This document shows positions 26,446 through 35,384 of a stretch of 64,000 bases of DNA, in pieces; position 1 is the first letter of the stretch; every line of letters begins with the position of its first letter. This stretch comes from Clostridia bacterium (GTDB lineage: Bacteria; Bacillota; Clostridia; TANB77; CAG-508). The notes beneath the pieces are model-generated. The model was given only the letters and a program-made list of their open reading frames with translations. It was not told the DNA's origin and searched no databases. The DNA lies in contig JAFUGK010000007.1 of NCBI GenBank assembly GCA_017469445.1, positions 47,058-111,057 of the forward strand, read 5' to 3'. The translations under genes were made by a program, and so were the position numbers.

Positions 26446-27129
26446 ATGGATAATGCAATAGATGCTTTAAAAATAGCATTTGCTGTTTTAATATTTGTAA
26501 TAGCATTATCAGTTACAATGAATGCTTTTTCACAAGCAAAAACAGTTTCAGATTATGTATTTTACATGGCAGATAAAACCAATTTTTATGAGTATATTTC
26601 TGAAAATAGGAATGCTGATTATAGAGTTGTTTCAGGGGAAACCATTATTCCAACATTGTATCGCTATTATAAAGAAAATTTTAATGTAATAATAAAAGAT
26701 GCAAATGACAAAGTACTTGTTGAATTTAATTTGGAAGATGAAATAAAAGCATATAACAAGGACTATAAATCTGCACCATGGCTTGGAAATGCTAATATAG
26801 ATACAAAATTAAGGGTAGATGTAGAGGTAAGTGGTAAGGAAAAAACAATAAATGGAGTAGAATGGAAGCCTAAAGTGGCAGGTGGAATTTTAGCATATGT
26901 AAAAGGTAAGAAATTTGAAGAAACTTTTAGGGAATATAGGTACAGTGGAAAAGAAATAACAGTAGTTAAAGATGAAAAAACAGGAAAAGAAAAAATTGAT
27001 TATGTGGATAATGTAAATGAAGACACTAATGAATATACGCAAGTATATGATAGATCTGAAGAAACTTTAGAATTAGTAAAAGGAAATACAAAAATAGAAA
27101 TAATCTATAAAGAAATACCAACGGTATAA
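26446..27129 (+). CDS. Pilin-like protein 5 of the Tad-like operon
   Basis: AAGGAATGATGTATA precedes the ATG. The 227-residue protein begins MDNAIDALKIAFAVLIFVIA, a variant of the MENATKAL start, with one membrane helix (about 8-28). The rest is a soluble domain with charged linkers (KDEKTGKEKIDYVDNVNED near 180-200). It is larger than proteins 2-4. A minor pilin or TadE-like role is inferred from operon position. No recognised motif. Confidence 0.58.
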   Translation: MDNAIDALKIAFAVLIFVIALSVTMNAFSQAKTVSDYVFYMADKTNFYEYISENRNADYRVVSGETIIPTLYRYYKENFNVIIKDANDKVLVEFNLEDEIKAYNKDYKSAPWLGNANIDTKLRVDVEVSGKEKTINGVEWKPKVAGGILAYVKGKKFEETFREYRYSGKEITVVKDEKTGKEKIDYVDNVNEDTNEYTQVYDRSEETLELVKGNTKIEIIYKEIPTV

Positions 27130-27160
27130 AACTATTGATTAAAATGAGGTGAATAAAACA

Positions 27161-27700
27161 ATGGGAGATTCTTTAATAACAATTATTGCCATATTTTTAG
27201 CTGCAATACTAATGTTTGTTTTTCCGCTAATGTCAATTTCGGAAAGAAATGATGATATTGCACAATTAGGAATACAAACTGCAACTGTTGAATTTGTGGA
27301 TAATGTAGCAAGTACTGGGAAAATAACACTAGATGATTATAGTAAATTTATGCAACAATTAGGAGCAACAGGAAATAGCTATGATGTTGATTTAGAAGTT
27401 AAAGTCCTAGATGAGAACCCTGGTAAAAAAACTACATGGGCAGTAACAGATAAAATAGGTGAGAACGTTTATTATTCTGTGTATACATCACAAATTGAAA
27501 AAGAATTAGGATTTGGAATTGATGGTAAAGATAATGGTACATACCCTTTAAAAGAGGGAGATATTTTTACAGTTAGTGTAAAAAATACCAATACTACAAT
27601 ATCTCAAATGCTTAGAAACTTTTTCTATACAGTAACCGGAAAAGATACATACCAAGTAGCGGCAAAACATGCTGCAATGGTAAGAAGTAATGGAAATTAG
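27161..27700 (+). CDS. Pilin-like or TadE-like protein 6
   Basis: The ATG at 27161 is 9 nt after GAGGTGA; the TTG at 27149 is ignored. The 179-residue protein starts MGDSLITIIAIFLAAILMFVF, one membrane helix (about 4-26), then SERNDDIAQLGIQTATVEFVDNV, a segment also typical of TadE-like proteins, and a soluble domain to the end. A hairpin-rich spacer of 123 nt separates it from the next gene. Confidence 0.58.
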   Translation: MGDSLITIIAIFLAAILMFVFPLMSISERNDDIAQLGIQTATVEFVDNVASTGKITLDDYSKFMQQLGATGNSYDVDLEVKVLDENPGKKTTWAVTDKIGENVYYSVYTSQIEKELGFGIDGKDNGTYPLKEGDIFTVSVKNTNTTISQMLRNFFYTVTGKDTYQVAAKHAAMVRSNGN

Positions 27701-27707
27701 TATAATA

Positions 27708-27791
27708 GGGGACGTAATAAATAGGTTATGTATTACGCCTCTTTTCCATATCAAAGGGAATTAAATAATAATTCCTTTTAATATGGAAAAG
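27708..27791 (+). terminator. Two consecutive hairpins within the pilus operon
   Basis: First hairpin CGTAATA/TATTACG (about 27712-27737), then a 22-nt arm pair (27741-27762 with 27770-27791) that pairs CTTTTCCATAT with ATATGGAAAAG and GGAATT with AATTCC. Neither has a good T-run, so it may be a processing site or a partial terminator that lowers expression of the last gene. Confidence 0.55.
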
Positions 27792-27823
27792 AATTAAATG
27801 CAAAAGAAACAGTAGGTGAAGAA

Positions 27824-29749
27824 ATGAATTTACAAACATTATCTATCATTTTAATAATAATAATACTGCCAATAACTTTAATTTTATCGGCATATACCAA
27901 AACACAAATAGATACATTAGCACTTCAAACCAGAATGAGAACACAACTAAAAAATGCAACATATGATGGTGTAGTTGCATTTCAGTTAAACACAGTACAA
28001 AATGAGTATTCAACAGTGTCAGATTCTATGAGAAGAGATGTATCGGCAGCCATACAAACATTTATGACAAATTTGGCAGGGAATATGGGTATGAGTGGTG
28101 CAACAGAGAATGCCTTAAAGCCATATATACCTGCAATAGTATTTACAATGTATGATGGATACTATATTTATGCACCATCTAAAAGTACAATAGTAGATAA
28201 TAATGGACAAACTAAAACATCATATGAGCATGTGCTTAAACCATATATTTATTATACAGTAAGGTATGTTAATAAAGATAAAACTATTGATGTTGTAGTA
28301 AATTATTCACTAGATAATTATATAGTTGTAACAGGTACAATAAAAGGAAAATATGTTACAAGAGCAGGTTATTTAGAAGTAATTACAAATAACAAATCAA
28401 ATAACAGAATAGAGTATTGGGAAGATAATGAATCAAATCTTGAAAAAAATTTACCAGTAACTACAGTTGTGTTTAAAGATAATGTTAATAATAGAAGTTC
28501 TGTTAATAATATAGGAAAATTTGAAACAGAAATAGCAAAAGTTAATATAACTAATTTATATAATAAATATAAAGATGTAGATGTAACAGATAGATTATCA
28601 AATGGTATATTAATAAATGATGAAGGAATATTTAAAAAGGCATCACAATTAACACTTAATAGATTGGCAGAGAATAGAGAAATTTCATTAAATAATGGAA
28701 AAATTTTATTAAATCAGTCTATTATACGAAGAAGTGCAGGTTTAATGTCTGATAGAAACTATCATAAAACTAATTATACTGCTGTGGGAGGAGCTTTTTT
28801 CGAGAACTGGTACCCTGATGAAGAAGAATATAATGTTGGATTTTATATAGATCCATCAACAAATGTATATTATGTACCAGCAGATAGTGCAAAACAGTAT
28901 TATGATGAAGCTGAAGAATTTACAAATTGGGTAAAAGAAAATTTAGGAAGTTTAACACCTAACGATGCTGTTAAAGCTGATGGAACAAAATACAAAGAAT
29001 TTGAAAATAAAAATCATAAAATATTTGATATTAGTGAGAGTAATAACCCAGAAGATGAATCATCACTATTTAATGACCATAGAGAAGAAGTTATAAAAGC
29101 GTCTATAAGGGATAATTTAGGACAAGCAATAGCAAGTTATAGCGAAAATTCAGAAAAACTTGGACCAACTTCTAGCTTTCAGTTACCAGTTTTAAATGAT
29201 ATTGAATGGCATCAGATTTTAACAAATGTATGTTTTATAACATTTATGCAAGGAGTACAGGTTGGTACAAAAATGTTTAATGAATATTGTATTGTTACAA
29301 GTACAAGAAATAAAGAATATGTATCTCCAGATTCTATATATTATATAAATGAAGGCGGGGATGGATATTATCATAAATTAGGTTGTAAACATTTAACAAC
29401 AGACAAACCAATAGTAGGATATAGAAATAGTGAATTTGATAGAAAATCATATGAAATAAAAATTGCAAAAACAAAAACAGAAAAAAATAAAGTAACAGGA
29501 AAAGATGAAGTTAAAACAACATACGATGACCAAACAAAGTATTATTTTATGCATTCATATAATGGTAAAGATGGACAAGAACATGTATATGAAGCATGTT
29601 ATTACTGTATGGTAACTAAGGCAGATAATAGCTTTGAAGATTGGAGACAATCTGAAGTTAAAACAAAAGCATACTATACAGCAATGGCAAGAGAGAAATT
29701 TAATTTCTATAAAACAAATTCATACTTTAGAACAGAAATGACCGAATAG
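27824..29749 (+). CDS. Large TadE/TadG-like membrane-anchored protein
   Basis: The ATG at 27824 follows AGGTGAAGAA. The 641-residue protein has a single N-terminal membrane helix (about 5-22), followed by TQIDTLALQTRMRTQLKNATYDGVVAF, the helix style of TadE/TadG pseudopilins, and a very large extracytoplasmic region. Near 525-615 it carries GCKHLTTD and YEACYYCM, a C-x-H/C-x-x-C set that could bind a metal or form disulphides. As the last gene of the operon it may be the adhesive tip or a surface anchor. I recognise no enzyme motif. It ends at a terminator. Confidence 0.6.
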   Translation: MNLQTLSIILIIIILPITLILSAYTKTQIDTLALQTRMRTQLKNATYDGVVAFQLNTVQNEYSTVSDSMRRDVSAAIQTFMTNLAGNMGMSGATENALKPYIPAIVFTMYDGYYIYAPSKSTIVDNNGQTKTSYEHVLKPYIYYTVRYVNKDKTIDVVVNYSLDNYIVVTGTIKGKYVTRAGYLEVITNNKSNNRIEYWEDNESNLEKNLPVTTVVFKDNVNNRSSVNNIGKFETEIAKVNITNLYNKYKDVDVTDRLSNGILINDEGIFKKASQLTLNRLAENREISLNNGKILLNQSIIRRSAGLMSDRNYHKTNYTAVGGAFFENWYPDEEEYNVGFYIDPSTNVYYVPADSAKQYYDEAEEFTNWVKENLGSLTPNDAVKADGTKYKEFENKNHKIFDISESNNPEDESSLFNDHREEVIKASIRDNLGQAIASYSENSEKLGPTSSFQLPVLNDIEWHQILTNVCFITFMQGVQVGTKMFNEYCIVTSTRNKEYVSPDSIYYINEGGDGYYHKLGCKHLTTDKPIVGYRNSEFDRKSYEIKIAKTKTEKNKVTGKDEVKTTYDDQTKYYFMHSYNGKDGQEHVYEACYYCMVTKADNSFEDWRQSEVKTKAYYTAMAREKFNFYKTNSYFRTEMTE

Positions 29750-29775
29750 GGATAAAACCTATTCGGTTTTGTTTA
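29741..29775 (+). terminator. Terminator at the end of the pilus operon
   Basis: ACCGAATAGG/CCTATTCGGT stem with TTTTGTTTATTTTC tail. It overlaps the stop codon. Confidence 0.8.
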
Positions 29776-29817
29776 TTTTCTTCATAAATGGTTATCCTAT
29801 TTTTAAAGGAGAATCAA

Positions 29818-31035
29818 ATGAAAAGAATAAAACAAATTTTGCTCATAATTTTTTTAAGTATATTATTAGCATATGTAACTAATATAGATACAATACCTGA
29901 AAATATAATTTTATTTGAAGGTGAAAAATTAAATATATCCACACTATTTGGAGTAAGAATAGAAAAACAAGATGAATTACCAATTTCAAGTTCTGTAAAT
30001 AGTAAGCAAGTAAACTATGTAAAAAAAGAAAATTATGAAGTAAGTATTTTAGATAGATTTAAAGTTAAAACAGTAGAAGCAAATATTATTCCAAATACTA
30101 AGGTTATACCAATAGGTGAAACAATAGGACTAAAGCTACACACAAAAGGGGTTTTAGTAGTTGGAATGTCTGAAGTGAAAAATATAAATAACGAGAAGGT
30201 TAAAGCGTATGTTAATTCTAACATAGAAGAAGGAGATATGATTATTGAAGCTAATGGAGTTCCAATAGCAAGTACAGCAGATCTTGTTCAAACAGTAAAT
30301 TCTTCAAATGGTGAAGATATAAATATAAAGTATATAAGAGATAATAATGAATTTGAAGAAAGTTTTACACCAATACAAATATCCAATAGTGAATATAAAT
30401 TAGGATTATGGGTAAGAGATACAGAGGCAGGAATTGGAACTATTTCGTTTTATGAACCATCAACTAAAAGCTTTGCAGCACTTGGACATGGAATTTTAGA
30501 TATAGATACAAAAAGTTTAATTTCAATAGCAAATGGAGAAATAACCACTGCAAATATCTTATCTATTGCAAAAGGAGAAAGGGGAATACCAGGAGAAATA
30601 CGAGGAAGTTTAATTGGGCAAACAGCAATTGGAACGATAGCTAAAAATACTTCTATAGGTATATATGGAGTTTTAAATAATTTGGGATATTTTAACTTAA
30701 AGAATGGTGAAGTTGATATAGCTATGCGTGATGAAATAAAAATAGGAAAAGCAACAATGATTTGTAGTTTAGAGAATAATCAAAAAAAAGAATATGAAGT
30801 AGAAATACAGAAAATATATATAAATAATAATTCTGATAATAAAAGTATGGTAATAAAAATAACAGATAAAGAATTACTTGAAAAAACAGGAGGGATAATA
30901 CAAGGCATGAGTGGAAGTCCTATTTTACAAAATGGAAAATTAATAGGTGCTTTGACACATGTACTTGTTTCAGATCCAAGCAAAGGCTATGCTATTTTTG
31001 CAGATATGATGATAAAACAAATGAGGGAGACTTAA
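29818..31035 (+). CDS. spoIVB: SpoIVB serine peptidase (S55), sigma-K checkpoint
   Basis: The ATG at 29818 follows AAAGGAGAATC; the start 30 nt upstream lies inside the preceding terminator. The 405-residue protein has an N-terminal membrane helix (about 5-24), a PDZ domain (about 100-185: VLVVGMSEV, IEEGDMIIEANGVPI) and the S55 peptidase domain with ALGHGILD (catalytic His) and GMSGSPILQNGK (catalytic Ser). SpoIVB is secreted from the forespore and cleaves SpoIVFA to start sigma-K activation. In most Clostridia spo0A follows; here a long palindrome and convergent murC follow instead. Confidence 0.93.
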   Translation: MKRIKQILLIIFLSILLAYVTNIDTIPENIILFEGEKLNISTLFGVRIEKQDELPISSSVNSKQVNYVKKENYEVSILDRFKVKTVEANIIPNTKVIPIGETIGLKLHTKGVLVVGMSEVKNINNEKVKAYVNSNIEEGDMIIEANGVPIASTADLVQTVNSSNGEDINIKYIRDNNEFEESFTPIQISNSEYKLGLWVRDTEAGIGTISFYEPSTKSFAALGHGILDIDTKSLISIANGEITTANILSIAKGERGIPGEIRGSLIGQTAIGTIAKNTSIGIYGVLNNLGYFNLKNGEVDIAMRDEIKIGKATMICSLENNQKKEYEVEIQKIYINNNSDNKSMVIKITDKELLEKTGGIIQGMSGSPILQNGKLIGALTHVLVSDPSKGYAIFADMMIKQMRET

Positions 31036-31038
31036 CAA

Positions 31039-31132
31039 TACGAAAGAAGATGCGAAAGGGGACACCTACCAAAAACAGCTTGAAAAGCCAAGCTGTTTTT
31101 GGTAGGTGTCCCCTTTCGCATCTTCTTTCGTA
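31039..31132. terminator. 44-bp perfect palindrome between spoIVB and murC
   Basis: 31039-31082 is the exact reverse complement of 31089-31132, with a 6-nt loop. It contains GGGGACACC/GGTGTCCCC, tying it to the GGGGAC palindrome family. It probably ends transcription from both convergent genes, though no T-run follows on the plus strand. Confidence 0.85.
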
Positions 31133-31134
31133 GA

Positions 31135-32511
31135 TTAATTACAAATCATTCTGCCAAGTTTTGTTATTGTTCCAGCTCCTATTGTGAAAACAATATCTTT
31201 CTCTTCGGCATTTTCCTTAATATATTTTGCTATGTCTTCAAACTTTTCTATATAAATTGCGTTTTTTCCAGAAGATACTAGCTTATCTACTAAATCTTGT
31301 GGCTTTATTCCAGATTGATTAGTTTCACGGGCTGCATATATTTCTGTAATAATTATATTATCAAAATTAGATAATGCCTTTGCAAAATCTTCTAAAAGAA
31401 GTTTTGTTCTACTATATGTGTGAGATTGAAATATTGCCCAAGACTTATTATGAGCAATGTTTTTACAGGCATTTGCTACGCTCATTATTTCTGTAGGGTG
31501 ATGTGCATAATCATCATATACAGTAAAACCATTATAGCTTCCTACATATTCAAATCTTCTATCTGCACCAGAAAATTTAAATAATCCATTTTTAATAGAG
31601 TCAACATTTAATGAATATGCATCACATAATGCAATACATGCAAGTGCATTTAAAATATTGTGAACACCAGGAATGCTAAGTTTGAAAATATCATAAAACA
31701 ATCCATCTTTATATACATCAAATTGGTAACAACCTCTATTATCACAAACTAAATTTTTGGCAAGGAAATTAACATCTTTATTATTAATTCCATATGTCAA
31801 CGTTTTGGCTGAGGTATATTTAGCCAAGTCTAAACAATTATCATCATCAGCATTTAACACTAATAGACCATCTTCTGGTAATAATTTTACATATTTAATA
31901 AATGCATTTTTTATATTTTCAAAAGTTTTAAAATAATCCAAATGGTCATTATCCATATTAAGAATAATTTCAGATTTAGGGAAAAATTTTAGAAAACTTT
32001 CTACATATTCACAAGCTTCTATAATTAAATAATCTTTATTACCAACTCTATAATTTCCATTTATAGGCTTTAGTATAGCTCCTACCTGAATTGTAGGATC
32101 TTTTTCTGCTTCAAGGAAACAAAGCGAAACCATAGATGTAGTAGTAGTTTTACCGTGTGTTCCTGAAATACAAATAGTGTCTTTATATAGTTTAGTAATT
32201 TGCCCTAAGAAATCTCCTCTTTCTATAGTTGGAATATTAAATTTATGTGCTTCAACAAGTTCAGGGTCATCTTGTTTAATTGCTGCACTGTATACAACTA
32301 AATTAGCTTTTCTTAAATTTACAAAGTCATGCCCTATAGAAACAGTAATTCCATTTTGTATTAGTTTATCTGTAATATCGCTTTGAGAGGCATCTGAACC
32401 AGTAACAGTAAAACCAGAATTAACTAATATTTCAGCAATTCCACTCATGCTAATGCCACCAATTCCAATCATATGTATATGTTTATAATTATATATATTA
32501 AAATTTTCCAT
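31135..32511 (-). CDS. murC: UDP-N-acetylmuramate--L-alanine ligase MurC
   Basis: The ATG at 32511 (minus) follows an AAGGGGTG ribosome site. The 458-residue protein has the N-terminal dinucleotide-fold motif MIGIGGISMSG (about 14-24), the Mur-ligase ATP loop GTHGKTTTTSM (about 107-117), a central ATPase domain with NMDNDHLDYF, and the C-terminal domain with YDDYAHHPTEI. This full set is MurC, the cytoplasmic step adding L-Ala to UDP-MurNAc. It runs against its neighbours and has its own promoter. Size is normal and the only CGG in its sense strand is out of frame. Confidence 0.97.
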   Translation of the reverse strand: MENFNIYNYKHIHMIGIGGISMSGIAEILVNSGFTVTGSDASQSDITDKLIQNGITVSIGHDFVNLRKANLVVYSAAIKQDDPELVEAHKFNIPTIERGDFLGQITKLYKDTICISGTHGKTTTTSMVSLCFLEAEKDPTIQVGAILKPINGNYRVGNKDYLIIEACEYVESFLKFFPKSEIILNMDNDHLDYFKTFENIKNAFIKYVKLLPEDGLLVLNADDDNCLDLAKYTSAKTLTYGINNKDVNFLAKNLVCDNRGCYQFDVYKDGLFYDIFKLSIPGVHNILNALACIALCDAYSLNVDSIKNGLFKFSGADRRFEYVGSYNGFTVYDDYAHHPTEIMSVANACKNIAHNKSWAIFQSHTYSRTKLLLEDFAKALSNFDNIIITEIYAARETNQSGIKPQDLVDKLVSSGKNAIYIEKFEDIAKYIKENAEEKDIVFTIGAGTITKLGRMICN

Positions 32512-32546
32512 TTAGTATAAACACCCCTTAAAAAACAATTAATATA

Positions 32547-32575
32547 ATTATACATTGAAAAGTGAATAAATTCAA
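32547..32575 (-). promoter_or_regulatory. Sigma-A promoter of murC
   Basis: On the minus strand TTGAAT (32575-32570), 17-nt spacer, TATAAT (32552-32547). Confidence 0.7.
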
Positions 32576-32659
32576 TACTTTTGCACATATTAAGTATTAA
32601 ATTAAACTATTAATATACTATTCATAAAAATAAAAAATGTGATTTATTAAAAAAATAGA

Positions 32660-32684
32660 AGGAAAAAGATTTTTTTTGGCGAAT
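32660..32684 (+). promoter_or_regulatory. Sigma-H-type promoter of spoVG
   Basis: AGGAAAAA at 32660 and GAAT at 32681 match the sigma-H pattern (AGGA-W-W-W, then GAAT). The AGGA-to-GAAT distance of 21 nt equals my recollection of the B. subtilis spoVG promoter, a classic sigma-H target. Confidence 0.6.
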
Positions 32685-32747
32685 AATATACATGTACATA
32701 TAAAAATGTACAAAAATATTTTTAAAACATTGGAAGGCGGTGCACAA

Positions 32748-33017
32748 ATGCAAATAACAGACGTACGTTTAAGAAAAGTAAATTCAGAAAACAGAATGAA
32801 AGCTGTTGCTTCTGTAACATTCGATAACGAATTTGTAGTACATGACATAAAAGTTATCGAAGGACCAAACGGATTATTTATAGCTATGCCTAGCAGAAAA
32901 ACTCCAAACGGAGAATTCAAAGATATAGCTCATCCAATCAATGGTGAAACAAGGGAGAAAATTCAAAAAGCTATATTAGATGCTTACAATGCTCCTGAAG
33001 CTGAAACAGCAGAATAA
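32748..33017 (+). CDS. spoVG: SpoVG regulatory RNA/DNA-binding protein
   Basis: The ATG at 32748 follows GGAAGGCGGTG; an open frame extends further 5' but SpoVG proteins begin MQITDVRLR as here. The 89-residue protein carries the conserved blocks [37 protein letters not shown] and [18 protein letters not shown]. SpoVG is a small nucleic-acid-binding regulator that affects septation in sporulation and many stationary-phase genes. A sigma-H-type promoter lies upstream and a terminator follows. Confidence 0.96.
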   Translation: MQITDVRLRKVNSENRMKAVASVTFDNEFVVHDIKVIEGPNGLFIAMPSRKTPNGEFKDIAHPINGETREKIQKAILDAYNAPEAETAE

Positions 33018-33028
33018 TAAGAATTTAT

Positions 33029-33059
33029 AAAGCATTGCTATAAAAGGCAATGCTTTTTT
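33029..33059 (+). terminator. Terminator after spoVG
   Basis: AAAGCATTGC/GCAATGCTTT stem, 8-nt loop, T-run. Confidence 0.85.
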
Positions 33060-33080
33060 CATGGACAAGAATAGAGAACA

Positions 33081-33121
33081 GTGGGGACGTTCCTTTAGTT
33101 CATCTAAAGGAACGTCCCCAC
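33081..33121. repeat. GGGGAC palindrome (spoVG downstream)
   Basis: Eighteen-bp perfect arms (33081-33098 and 33104-33121), 5-nt loop, no T-run. The inner stem GTTCCTTT is shared with the sasP terminator at 16550. Confidence 0.75.
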
Positions 33122-33195
33122 CCATTGACAAAAACATATTATTATCATATAATTTAAAAGCATAACAAAGCAAGATCCTACAGAAGGGTGTGAAT

Positions 33196-33585
33196 ATGGT
33201 GCAAGATACGAAAAAAAATAGGGGGAAAATTATGCAATTCTTATTAATAGGATTATATTTAGTATTAACAGTAGCAGGTTTAGTATTTATGAAATTGGGC
33301 GGAAACCCTGGTACATTTTCAGCTGAAAATGGAACACTAACATTTGGAATAAATTGGATAAGTGCAATTGGGTTTGTTTGCTATTTGTTTAGCTTTTTAC
33401 TTTTTACAAGAGTTGTAGTAATGTTTGATTTAAGTTATATATATCCTATAATAACAGGAATAGTACAAATATTAACACTTATAGCATCTGCTATAGTATT
33501 TAAAGAAAATATGAGTATACAATCAATTATTGGAGCTTCATTAATAATAATAGGAATAATAGTAATGAACTTCAAAAAAGCATAG
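33196..33585 (+). CDS. Small multidrug resistance / EamA-like membrane protein
   Basis: The ATG at 33196 follows AGAAGGGTG. The 129-residue protein has four membrane helices (about 12-33, 48-70, 74-97, 103-125), the layout of SMR or half-EamA transporters. A Pro-Ile pair (YIYPIITGIVQILT) sits in helix 3 and SIIGASLIIIGIIVMN in helix 4, as in DMT-superfamily proteins. The Glu expected in helix 1 of multidrug SMR pumps is absent, so it may move another substrate, for example a lipid-linked sugar as in ArnE/F-type proteins. It lies 12 nt upstream of another small membrane protein gene. Confidence 0.65.
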   Translation: MVQDTKKNRGKIMQFLLIGLYLVLTVAGLVFMKLGGNPGTFSAENGTLTFGINWISAIGFVCYLFSFLLFTRVVVMFDLSYIYPIITGIVQILTLIASAIVFKENMSIQSIIGASLIIIGIIVMNFKKA

Positions 33586-33597
33586 GAGGATATAAAT

Positions 33598-34083
33598 ATG
33601 AGTAGAATGAAAACATTTCTAAAATATCTAATAATATTTATAGCTTTTTATATATTTACAGATGTGCTAACAAGTATTGCTTTAAGTAATAATTATAAGC
33701 CAATGCAGTATGCTGAAACATCAAATTCTGGAAGCTATATTGTTGAAACTAAAACTGCAAAATCAACATCTGTAAGTGGATATGTTGAAGGTAGTATTAA
33801 ATTAAAAGATGAATATGAAAATCCAGAGAAATTTTTGGAATTTGATTTTTATAGTAAATATGGAAATTTATTAGGAAGAAAATATTTAGACTTAAGTAAT
33901 GTTGATTTAACTACAGAACAACAATTTAAAGTAAATTTTGACTATGACGATATTGCAAAATATGAAATAAAAGCAACAAATGATTTAGAAAAAATTTCTG
34001 AAGTACAAAGAAGTATGATAAACAAAGGTTATATGGCGCTTACAGTGGTTGGAGCATTGATTATACTATATTATGTGTTGTAA
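33598..34083 (+). CDS. Membrane protein with anchors at both ends, unknown
   Basis: AGGAGGATATAA precedes the ATG. The 161-residue product has a membrane helix at 9-28 and another at 143-160, enclosing an approximately 110-residue extracytoplasmic domain with predicted beta strands (VSGYVEGSIKLKD, EFDFYSKYGNLLGRKYLDL), similar in feel to immunoglobulin-like domains. No family recognised. Downstream partner of the SMR-like gene, which suggests a joint envelope role. Confidence 0.58.
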   Translation: MSRMKTFLKYLIIFIAFYIFTDVLTSIALSNNYKPMQYAETSNSGSYIVETKTAKSTSVSGYVEGSIKLKDEYENPEKFLEFDFYSKYGNLLGRKYLDLSNVDLTTEQQFKVNFDYDDIAKYEIKATNDLEKISEVQRSMINKGYMALTVVGALIILYYVL

Positions 34084-34104
34084 TAAAAATGTTGTTGGAA
34101 CGAG

Positions 34105-34172
34105 GAAAACTTTTTGGGACACTCCCACAAAGCATGTTGATTTGCTTTTGGGGAGTGTCCCAAAAAGTTTTC
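34105..34172. repeat. GGGAC palindrome before mreB/mbl
   Basis: Twenty-two-bp arms (34105-34126 and 34151-34172) with a smaller AAAGCA/TGCTTT stem inside the loop. CTCCATGACAAT follows, the flank shared with other members of the family. Confidence 0.75.
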
Positions 34173-34211
34173 TCCGTCTCCATGACAATCTCATTAATTC
34201 TAAAAAACGCA

Positions 34212-34240
34212 TTGCTATTTTTACGTTTTTGTAATATAAT
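34212..34240 (+). promoter_or_regulatory. Sigma-A promoter of mreB/mbl
   Basis: TTGCTA (34212-34217), 17-nt spacer, TATAAT (34235-34240). Confidence 0.68.
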
Positions 34241-34283
34241 TGTAACAAAATTGAAATAATATATTGCAAAAGGAGTAGATTTC

Positions 34284-35285
34284 ATGTTTCATTTCGGTCA
34301 AGATATAGGAATAGATTTAGGAACTGCAACAGTTATAGCGTATGCAAAAGGAAAAGGTATAGTGTTAAGAGAACCATCTGTAGTAGCTGTAAACAGTGCT
34401 ACAGGAGAAGTTGTGGCAGTTGGAGAAGAAGCCAGAAAAATGCTTGGTAGAACACCAGGAAGTATTGTTGCAACAAGGCCATTAAGAGATGGTGTTATTT
34501 CTAATTATACAGTTACAGAAAAAATGCTTAAAAATTTTATTAATAAAATATGTGGAAGATTTATATTTGCGCCAAGAATAATGATATGTATACCATCACA
34601 AGTAACAGAAGTAGAGAAAAAAGCTGTAATAGATGCAGCTTCACAAGCAGGTGCAAGAAAAGTATATTTAATAGAAGAACCAATAGCAGCTGCAATAGGT
34701 GCAGGAATAGATATATCTAAGCCATGTGGAAACATGATAGTAGATATAGGAGGAGGAACAACAGATATAGCAGTAATATCATTAGGAGGATCTGTTGTTA
34801 GTACTTCACTTAAAGTAGCAGGAGATAAATTTGATGAATATATAATAAAATATATTAAGAAAAAGCATAACATTATAATTGGAGAAAGAACAGCTGAAGA
34901 GTTAAAAATAAATATAGGTTGCGTGTATCCTAGAATTCAAGATGTAGAAATGGATGTAAGAGGAAGAGATTTGAGAGATGGATTACCTAAAACAATAACA
35001 ATACACTCTAGTGAAATGATGGAAGCATTAGAAGAACCTGGAAGACTTATAGTAGATGCTGTGCATTCAGTACTTGAAAAAACACCACCAGAACTTGCAG
35101 CAGATATAAGTGATAAAGGTATATATATGACTGGTGGAGGAGCTCTTTTAAATGGATTAGATCAATTATTAAAAGAAAAAACAGGTATAAATGTTATGAT
35201 TGCACAAGATGCTGAATCATGTGTAGCACTTGGAACAGGAAAAGCACTTGATAATTTAGATGTGTTGGATGGAAGAAAAAAATAA
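34284..35285 (+). CDS. mbl: MreB/Mbl rod-shape actin homologue
   Basis: AAAGGAGTAGAT at 34269 precedes the ATG. The 333-residue protein has actin-fold motifs: phosphate 1 DIGIDLGTATVIAY (about 6-19), connect EEPIAAAIGAG (about 131-141), phosphate 2 DIGGGTTDIAVISLGG (about 153-168) and adenosine MTGGGALLNGLDQLL (about 282-296). It assembles as membrane filaments that guide lateral wall synthesis. The start MFHFGQDIGIDLGTA resembles Mbl more than MreB, but the two cannot be separated safely. No mreC/mreD follow. Confidence 0.93.
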   Translation: MFHFGQDIGIDLGTATVIAYAKGKGIVLREPSVVAVNSATGEVVAVGEEARKMLGRTPGSIVATRPLRDGVISNYTVTEKMLKNFINKICGRFIFAPRIMICIPSQVTEVEKKAVIDAASQAGARKVYLIEEPIAAAIGAGIDISKPCGNMIVDIGGGTTDIAVISLGGSVVSTSLKVAGDKFDEYIIKYIKKKHNIIIGERTAEELKINIGCVYPRIQDVEMDVRGRDLRDGLPKTITIHSSEMMEALEEPGRLIVDAVHSVLEKTPPELAADISDKGIYMTGGGALLNGLDQLLKEKTGINVMIAQDAESCVALGTGKALDNLDVLDGRKK

Positions 35286-35305
35286 TGTGGTTGTTGAGGT
35301 GTTAC

Positions 35306-35351
35306 GGGGACGGGGAATATTGGTAAAGCATTGCCAATATTCCCCGTCCCC
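35306..35351. repeat. GGGGACGGGG palindrome between mbl and mtaB
   Basis: Eighteen-bp perfect arms (35306-35323 and 35334-35351) with a 10-nt loop, flanked by an imperfect outer stem ending in GACAACC. It is followed directly by the mtaB ribosome site. Confidence 0.75.
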
Positions 35352-35384
35352 ATGACACATGACAACCAAAGATTGAGGTAATAT

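Noticed and set aside
32676..32747. Upstream extension of spoVG
   Set aside because: SpoVG proteins start MQITDVRLR, and a strong ribosome site precedes that Met; the extension overlaps the promoter region.
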